In this document: positions 56,281 to 64,000 of the stretch, one piece after another
Layout of the letters: each line of letters starts with the position of its first letter
Position numbering within the stretch: position 1 is the first letter of the stretch
Notes under the pieces: generated by a model
What the model was told of the DNA's origin: nothing
Database searches by the model: none
Seen by the model: the letters and a program-made list of their open reading frames with translations, nothing else
Translations under genes and position numbers: made by a program
Assembly (NCBI GenBank): GCA_963969495.1
Contig: OZ018326.1
Span: forward strand, 824,631-888,630
Direction: 5' to 3'
Length of the DNA stretch: 64,000 nt
Source of the DNA: Ceratothoa steindachneri
Taxonomy: Eukaryota; Arthropoda; Malacostraca; Isopoda; Cymothoidae

Positions 56281-57945
56281 TACTCCAAATGCCCCATTAA
56301 AATAATTTAATAACCCTGGTTATCCAATCAATATTCGGAAACTAATTCCGTCTTATCCGTATATATATATATATATTTATTTATTGTGTATTTAAAAATA
56401 TATTCTTGTCGTTGAGTTTGAAATATTCCTTGGTCTCGCAGCTGCAGCTAACTATTCAAATCGCACCTTTGAAACAATAACATTTGTTGCCTTGCTTAGC
56501 TATTCTTAGAGCCTGTGTGCGTAGATCCCCGTCCACTTGGCCATACTTCGACCTTTATGTTATTACAAATTTCGGCCTGATAGATATAAGTCAGATTTCC
56601 AAATTAGAGCACTCTCTTGATGTACACACGCTACATTAAATACACGCACATACCCTCTAATAAAAAAAAACTCCGCCCACCTCCCGGATTGGAGAAACGA
56701 AGTCGGGCCCCTAATCTTTCGTTAGAATAAAAAGGCCTGCAAAAAGCACACAATGACAATCAGCCTGAGAAAGAAGAGTCAGTAAAAAAGATCGAGACCA
56801 ACATTGAATATCAGAAGGGAGCAGTCTCCTTTTAGGACATTCAGACAGCCATGTCGTCACTTCGAATTAAAGCCCCCCTTCAAGCCATCATACTATAAAT
56901 ATTTGCTAGAGAAAGAAAATTACTGAAAGGTTTCCAAAGCTTTAGGAAGCTATCAAACCTTATTTCATTGATTTTCCAACTCCCTATATGGTTGAACGTA
57001 GTTTTATTCGAGTTTTTTAGCTTCTTATTAGACAAAGAAACCACCTGCAAATTGCAAAACGAGGGAGTTTAAGATGCTTTGGAACATTGAACCTATATTC
57101 AGAGCCCTGGCCTGTAAGCACCAATGTAAACCATGGCATTGAAAACATAGAGGTAAGCTATCAAATCAAAGTTTAGGGGGCATTTTCATTATTATTCTTT
57201 ATAATAGAAATAAAACTAAATTTAAAATATTGATGCATTAATACCTAAATTTCATCTTGATGTGCAAGATTAGCTTAGTATAGTATTCAAAATAGAATTC
57301 GAAAGGTCGGGTGATGACATAAAAGCCCATGTCCTTGGGGGCTCATATCCCCCAAAAGGTAAGGAAATACTTTCTTAGGTACTCAATAGACCACCTAATA
57401 GTTTTTGCACTATATATTTATGCAATTTGTTTTCCCTGTCTCATATATCCTGTGTTTGGTGCGAGAAGTAGATAGTGATATAATTAATAATAATAGAGAA
57501 AAATAGAAGTTGCGTGAAAGTCACGCTTATCTCTGGCACCAGAGCTATTTTTCGAGGTAAATTTTGGAATAAGTATTGGGTAAGAAGTTTTTGTTTGTTT
57601 CTGTTTTTTTATGTGCGCTCTGTTTAGATGTTAAAACCCTTTTTAACATTAAATTTATCTATTGCTAGTAAGCAAAGTTTTCGCCTTCTTTAATTAATTT
57701 GTGTTGCTGCTTATTTGGATGTTATTTTCAAATACTTTGGGGATAAGATTCGTTTTAACATATTTACATTTTTTTCATTTTCAAGGACACAAACTTTTTT
57801 AATTCTTAAAATAATGCTCATCACTGTCATTTCCAACTTCCAGAGCGTAATAATAACGTAGTGTTTCATTATTCGAAAATATATAATTATTTTTCAAAAT
57901 TGGAATCTTTCTGCGCCATTTACCCAATTCTCTTCACCTTTTGGC
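56281..57945. other. AT-rich intergenic DNA
   Basis: A short TA run lies at 56360-56374. No coding domain, RNA gene or further repeat was recognised. Confidence 0.4.
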
Positions 57946-58039
57946 CTGACTAGTTAGCCAATAGCATGCTATGTTATATCTGAAGGCCATCTGCGCATGC
58001 TTCCTTTGTCTGACTAGCCAATAGCATTCTTTGTTATAT
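57946..58039. repeat. Two-copy ~64-bp repeat with GCCAATAGCAT
   Basis: CTGACTAGTTAGCCAATAGC (57946) and CTGACTAGCCAATAGCATTC (58010), each followed by TTGTTATAT-like sequence and flanked by CTGCGC. It sits just upstream of a small cysteine-rich frame. CCAAT motifs could be promoter-like, but this is speculative. Confidence 0.5.
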
Positions 58040-58093
58040 TTCGTGCATTTCGGACGATTTGCGGATTCCCGTGTCTTCATTTCATATTGTATA

Positions 58094-58309
58094 ATGTCGT
58101 GCGGTGGCTGTGCTAGGTTTCAATACATACCTATAGGAGAAGTTTTTGATGTCGATTGTCAATCATTAGAAATATATAGTGCTCACAGCGTAATTCTGCG
58201 AGATTTTATATCTCCTAAGTGCCGCAGTATTTGTAAATTTAGACAGTATCAGAATTTATTTTACTGTGTTAAAATTGCAAAGGATTCGAAAGGGCACATT
58301 TTCCGTTAG
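58094..58309 (+). CDS. Small hypothetical frame, cysteine-rich, uncertain
   Basis: 71 codons from ATG 58094: MSCGGCARFQYIPIG, then a polar stretch with paired cysteines (CRSICKF) and end GHIFR. I do not recognise it. An unannotated short frame in AT-rich DNA may be chance. A second candidate start (ATG 58494) runs into a GAG/GTGAGT donor-like site at 58536, so a split gene is conceivable. Confidence 0.2.
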   Translation: MSCGGCARFQYIPIGEVFDVDCQSLEIYSAHSVILRDFISPKCRSICKFRQYQNLFYCVKIAKDSKGHIFR

Positions 58310-58570
58310 TGCGTTTAAGGGCGCTTGCATTTTGTCTACCTTGATAGCAGGATTCATACTCAAAACATTGAACGAGCTTGTCGGGAAGTCAAAATATGGA
58401 TTGTTAGGGTGGATTATGTGCAATATTTCACTCGGTATTTATTTAATAATGCATACCCCCTAAACAACGCCTGCAGCAGTTTCTTCTAAATAGATGTGGC
58501 GGATCTGTATTAGCATGAGTTTTAAGACAAATGAGGTGAGTTTTTTTCACAAATATCTGTCTAATTTTAG

Positions 58571-58635
58571 TAGGTTAGGTTAGGTTAGTTAAAGTAACTT
58601 TAGATTAGATAAGGAAAGGTTAGGTTAGGTCTGGT
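58571..58635. repeat. Short TTAGG-type interstitial array
   Basis: TAGGTTAGGTTAGGTTAG at 58571-58588 and GGTTAGGTTAGG near 58618-58629, separated by degenerate sequence. TTAGG is the ancestral arthropod telomere repeat. Here it is internal and short. Confidence 0.7.
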
Positions 58636-58639
58636 CCTG

Positions 58640-61250
58640 GATCTTTTAATTGATTTTGAAAATATATTTTTCTTATGCAGTTTTGTGTGTACTTTTCAAA
58701 AATATGAAACTCGTATTTGCTGGAAATATATACTTTTCCTATTATGGCCTTCAGTTGATTATCGAAAAGGTATGCATTTCCGGGGAAACGAGTGTCAGAT
58801 CTGCAAAGTGCACATGAAACTGCATACGAAACAACATGTTTAAATTCATTAGAAAATATGTTAAAATGAATCTTTAGCTACTTTTGTTTTAAAGTTCATG
58901 TTTGGTATATTGTTATATCTTATTGTTTTCTAACTTTATATTTGTTTTATATGTTGTTTTTCATCTCTTAACTCATTTCTTTTTATTTACTGTTCGTTTG
59001 TCCTAATTGGGTAACATTTGAAAATTAGCTATAGACCCTGATTCGGTAGTTTTCAACAGATTATGGCGATCCTAATGTCACATTCGCGATTCAAATTTAA
59101 AACTCTTACTTTTTTCATTGGTCTGTTTTTTTGTGGTACTTGGTAACAATCTATGTCACCTCTCACCTGTTCCTCCTTTTATGTGGTTGACAAGTTGTCC
59201 AATATATTCCTGTGGCTTGTCTATATTTTCTTTGCCCCTCTTCTACTATTTTTTATGGTTTTATACTTTATTCGTCATGCAGATCTTTTTGTTTAAAGGT
59301 TTTTCTCGTCTGCTATTTGTGATTATTATCACTCATTTATTCCGTAATTGTGTCCACTGCAATCTTTGGGGCTCACTTGTGTTGGTTGTATCGTAGCCTG
59401 GCACATTTCTGCTTATTTTTCCAGTTGAGGGACCTAGGTTTTTTGTGTTACCTTTTTCCTTCTCGTTACGTTCAATCTTAAAACTTAGAGCCAAACAAAT
59501 CTCAAAACTCAAAACTTACTTTTAGACAGACATGATCGCAAAGAAATACTATTCTCTAGACCCGAAAATCTCTCTCATATGGCTTGACCCATCCTGTACA
59601 CCATTTCATGTATACAGATGTGCCTTTTTTTCACTAACGTCTTTCTTAAATTTAGATGATGTTTTGGAATCCTGCCAGCTATATGATATGCTTTTTATAC
59701 ATAGGGTTTTTTTTTAAACCACGTGATTGACTTTATTTACTAATGACAGTCCCAGAATTATAATCTCAATCTACAGATCAATAATCACCTAACCAATCAA
59801 TCAATCTTCAATCATTTATATCTTCCCTTCACAATCTTTGATATTCTGTGCCTTTGTATGCCTAAAGATTTAATTGGATACTTGAATAACGCAATTTAAT
59901 TCAACTCATTTTTCCAATTTTAACATTATATATCATCTATTTTTGCTCATCTCATATTGAATTTCATTTTTTGAGGTCATATAATATTCTGGAATCTTTG
60001 CATTCTCAATTTTGCGTTGTTTAAATGTTACTTAATGCTCTACTTAGATTGTATAGTATATTATTACTCGCCTTGTGTTCATTCAGGAAAACAGGTGTGG
60101 TGAAGCGTTCATACCACAAAATATACACCCTTAAGCCTAAGTCATGATGAGAAACGGTGAGCCTCAATCACTCTGACGTGGGGCAAGGAAAAAGACGCAC
60201 TGCTCTTTCAAGGAGGTACAAGTAGCATTGGTAGCAATGGTTAGCCTGGGTTAGGGATACTGTGAGGTGCCCGGTCGAAAAACAATCGATATGCATCTCT
60301 CTCCACCGATGGGCAGGAGCTTAGCTCAAAAACTTCTCCCAGTCAATAACTGATCAACACCACAAAACGAAATCTCGGTGTTTTTTTACTTTAAATTAAA
60401 AATTGCGCCAGAATTTTAAGAAATTTCTTTCACATAAAAACATTAGAATCGTAAACAGATCACTAATGGAGAGTTGTATTTCGATTATTTTAATGCTCAC
60501 TGTGTAATATTAATTAGCCAGTGAAATCTAGGCAGGACTGTGGATATGTCAAAAATTACAAGATTTGTAATAAAGAAAAAAATTTAAATGCTTTTAAGAA
60601 AAGCCTGTATCGGAAAACCCCTACACAATTATATCCATCGATATATTAGAGTAACTAAAATTTTATTGAAATATGTCTCGTAAACGGCAAATTGTAGCTC
60701 TATATTCGACACATGTCCACCAATGCGACCATATAATTAAGCGACTCTAACCTATTATGATTTTGTTATTGAGGCTGGTCAATATATGATTAGAAGGCAC
60801 CACTAAACGGGAAATAGGAAACTCCTACGTATGCAAATAAATTTGTGATCATCTTTTCTTAGCAGGAGATATTATGAAAGGAGAATTATTTATTTTGGTT
60901 CCGGTTATACTGGTGGGAGCATTTGGTGGCATGGATCCGAGCACTCAAGCTTGTCAGTTATCGAGGGAAGGCATGCAATGAAGGCAAACAAGAATTTATT
61001 TTTCTTTTACCTAACACCTGCCTAAAGCAGTAATATACCAGAGTGATTCACCTAATACTAGAACAGCAATGGTAGAATTTGGAAGAGGCAATTGAAGAAC
61101 TAGATATTAGGCAACATCTAAAGAATACGGAGACAAAGTGAGAACGAACTAATCAGCACGAAGAAAGAAAATGGACATAGAAGACACGGAAGGAAAGATT
61201 AAATCGGACGAAGAAGAGAAAGGAGTAATACTTAGAGAGTAGTGTTTATT
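58640..61250. other. Intergenic, nothing recognised
   Basis: AT-rich. Frames such as 59118-59396 are hydrophobic by base composition only. A slightly GC-richer stretch at 60100-60350 shows no domain. Confidence 0.4.
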
Positions 61251-61251
61251 T

Positions 61252-61985
61252 TAACTGCCAAAAGATTGACTGGGGAGATAGATTGGGTTACGGGGAAGGG
61301 AGGAGACTCGTTGACTTCCCTGACAATAACTATATATTAGACATTGTGGATGATTGAGAACCTACTTGACTAGGTGTTCATTCACTAGGAAGACATGGTC
61401 TTCCGACATAGCGCTAAAGAGTTTTTGTGCGGGAGCGATTACGAAACAATCACGTTTTCTGTTCACGCTTGCTGAAATTGGTCAGTAGCATCGATGCATA
61501 CAAAACCTTTTACAAAAACTTCTAAAGTCTGTAGTACGCACCAACTCGGCTGGAACTTGGAGTTAGGCATAGAACCACGGCCAACCCGCTGGAGTTTAAG
61601 GGACACTTGGTGGCCCAAAATGTTAGTTCGTTCAGGAAAAACGTAAGCGAAAATCTCACCCTACCTAAGTAGTTTAATCGTGAGATCGCCTCGGCGCTTG
61701 GTAAGAAAAAACTTTCCTACACCAATTGGAAAGCCAGTGATAGTAGCGAATACATTATCTAGTACAGAGAGAGTTATAGAAAAGTCAAAAACTGGTACAT
61801 CAAGCTGAAGGCGGTGATGAATTTCGGGTCAGCTCTGTAAAGATAACCCGAAATAATTTTTCGGAATATCAACAGATACAAACCCTTCTTAGCTTCGGTG
61901 TCCTATAAGACGAGAATTGTGTACTGCAGGGATCGGACCTGAATATTGCCAATCTTTTGAACGATTGCTTAGCTTCTGGTTTAAG
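61252..61985 (+). pseudogene. CR1-type LINE remnant: endonuclease to pre-RT region
   Basis: Across frames: KIDWGDRLGYGEGRRLVDF and NNYILDIVDD align with the VDWETRAACGNS...DLVFTSEDD part of the 7.6-kb ORF2. GSDYETITFSV matches its SDH motif. FNREIASALGKKKLSY and YRKVKNWYIKLKAVM match FNREIGQLLREKRNAYRR and the following helix. DLNIANLLNDCL matches AENANLLNDYF. No RT remains. Divergence is much greater than in copy 2, so it is an older insertion or a different subfamily. Confidence 0.65.
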
Positions 61986-64000
61986 AAGAAAATATTTTTT
62001 TTTGTTTGCTCCTGAAACAAAAAATAAGCAGCTAAGGTAAATTTCATCATGTTTAAATATAAGTAGATATAAGTGCATTAATAATCCTAATTTAGTGTGT
62101 TTCATATGTAGCTGCTACACATTGATTCTTCAAAGGTGTATTATAACAAGGTTTCTCCACCGTGCCTGTAAGCTCCACACACTCTGTCATAAATGCGAGA
62201 AAAGTCTTAGTGACTGGAAAAAAGGAAAAGATAAAGGTGTACCTTTTGCAGTCCTCATAGTTTAGCGAGAGCCATAGAATCACATAACTGACTCTTTTTG
62301 AGTGGTAAAAACTTATTATGTAGCTAAAAATGCCGGCATAATATCTCCTAACCTATTATTTCGTCTAAAATTCAACATACTCGACATTCTGAGGAAATTC
62401 CAGCTCCAGGTTTTGATGGCTATGTGTCCTCTGAAGATAACAGCATATATCAGGATTTGCCAGACATGCTATCAGTTAGCAATGAAGCTATTTGCATCCA
62501 GGCAAAATGGAAAACAAATCGTTTTTTTTAACTATTTATCAGAAGAAAAGCAACTTGTTTCTTCTAGCACATTTAGATGTTGCTTCGTATACTTCTACAG
62601 AAGGGAGATTGTCTGTGGATAGTTCTAAGGTAGCATCATTAAATTATTAAATTAGAAGCAGCACAACTGGATAGTTTGCGCGGACTAAAAACTGGTCAAC
62701 TTCCTCTTTGGCCAAGAGAAGTGTTTTACTAAGTTCCCATAATATCTCTACATGTTAAACATTCGAGTTACAGACAAACACTTTAGTCAAAAGTAATGGT
62801 TCATCCGCGCAACTTTAGAAGCAAGCATACGAAACATTGTGAATTATCCTCTTGTGAGTTGAGAGAAAATTATCATTTCTTCCAACCATTCTGTCTCAAA
62901 CTATGGCTTGATGAAGCAGTTTCCGAAGTTATTGAGCCTGAAAAGGAATGCTTTCAACACATAGTTTCATACTTTTCTGCCTTGTCTTTAAAGAAAATCA
63001 AAGCAAACTTATTTGATGGACTTCAAAGTCATGCCCTTGTAAATGATGTAAATTTGTCACATAGATCAATGAAAAGAAGAAGATAGCGTGGCGATCATTC
63101 GTGGTGGTAATACAAAACTTTATTGATAACCATTTTGCCGATAACAATGAGGATTTAACTGTTAAAATACCGTTGGATTTTAGTGATCTACGATGCAACA
63201 TTAGTGTTCAGCATTATTTCCCGAATAATTTCCTTAACCAAGTGGTGAAGAGGGAGAGTAACGCCACCATGTCCTTATGGAGATGCAAGAGCGATAAAAA
63301 GGCCCTGGGACAGATATAAGATGGGGGAATAGTGCTTAAGCATCAAACGAGAAGATCCCGATAAATCTTCAAACGCAAGAAGTGAAAGTGGAAACGCTTG
63401 CCATAAAAAGAAAAAATATAACCTTTCTATTTCATCGGTCTTTATTAATCACATCTGTGTATACTAGCATTTGGATGTAATGCATACAGCTTCAGACTTT
63501 ATTAATTGTAATAAATATTTTTGTGTTGCATAGTTGATTTATTTTACATTTATTTCAAATTCTAATACGTATTTTGATTAATATGCACACTATTAAGAAA
63601 AAAACAGATTATTTGCATCAACTTGACTAATTTAAAATATAGTACAACAATGCATTATTGTTTAGATAGAAGATCTCATCATGAAAAAGGTATCAAAATT
63701 TCGCCAAAATATGACAAAGATGAATTAAACAAAATCGATAGCATATAGAGAAAATATGACTTCAGATATGAAGTAACCACACGACAATTAGAAAAGTAAA
63801 ATGTCACCATAAATGCCACAACATTTTTGTTCTCAGTATAATTTTTATTTTTTTCTGCATAATATCCAGCAGGATCTTAAGCAATTAAAATCATTTTATG
63901 TACATCAAATATTATGAAATTAAGTTAGTGATGATTTCAATTCCACGTCTTTGTATATATAAATATTTAACCAACGTCGTCATAATTAGTAGTAAGTTAG
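61986..64000. other. Unassigned region with unrecognised frames
   Basis: Frames at 62302-62622, 62796-63086 and 63101-63319 follow one another on the plus strand. The middle one reads MVHPRNFRSKHTKHCELSSC and LSLKKIKANLFDGLQSH. I recognise none of them. They could be pieces of one decayed gene or element, because they are close and co-oriented. After 63320 the sequence is AT-rich without features. Confidence 0.3.

Noticed and set aside
58571..58635. Telomere or chromosome end
   Set aside because: Only a few TTAGG units, degenerate and internal, with ordinary sequence on both sides.

Overview
The window looks like a gene-poor, repeat-packed, AT-rich piece of an invertebrate nuclear genome. 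An arthropod is most likely, perhaps a crustacean or chelicerate. The grounds are the mixture of Penelope-like elements with GIY-YIG domains, BEL/Pao, Jockey-type and CR1-type LINEs, a mariner-like transposase, tRNA-derived SINEs, long (AT)n tracts and a short TTAGG-type array. No operons or bacterial features are present. No host protein-coding gene could be recognised with confidence. Nearly all recognisable coding sequence belongs to mobile elements, most of it broken by stops and frameshifts. Boundaries of decayed elements are approximate.

Layout: 0-5 kb holds anonymous DNA, a diverged ~240-bp tandem repeat, a SINE remnant and a decayed mariner-like transposase (minus). 6.3-10.8 kb holds an (AT)n tract, a large inverted repeat carrying two facing hammerhead-ribozyme motifs, and a CR1-type LINE with an open 889-codon endonuclease/RT frame, bracketed by two outward-facing copies of one tRNA-like SINE. 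10.9-14.8 kb is a Penelope-like element interrupted by an LTR-like block and ending in a palindrome of two GIY-YIG domains. 16.4-18.1 kb has further tRNA-headed SINE-like repeats. 19.2-23.65 kb is a Ty3/gypsy-type element (minus) in which integrase precedes RNase H. 24.6-32.2 kb is a series of Jockey-type LINEs (minus). 33.7-36.4 kb has an LTR fragment, a LINE RT tail and another Penelope-like element.

36.6-45.1 kb is a nest: a Jockey-type fragment (plus) meets a CR1 copy (minus) that is split by a 5.8-kb unit with inverted ~190-bp ends, inside which lies a BEL/Pao element. 45.1-48.4 kb is a decayed copy of a large unclassified conserved protein with a PIN/FEN-like signature. 49.2-49.4 kb is a hairpin MITE. 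50.6-51.1 kb is a Penelope-like fragment, followed at 51.1-56.3 kb by a second Ty3/gypsy element with gag-PR-IN-RT-RH order. 58-64 kb is mostly anonymous, with a TTAGG-like array, a CR1 remnant and small unrecognised ORFs.

The elements interact mainly by nesting. Penelope fragments are split by LTR elements, CR1 is split by the composite BEL unit, and SINEs flank or interrupt other repeats. The most unusual items are the inverted-repeat-bounded BEL unit, the unclassified 3.4-kb coding region, the Ty1/copia-like pol order in gypsy elements, and the palindromic Penelope/hammerhead structures.
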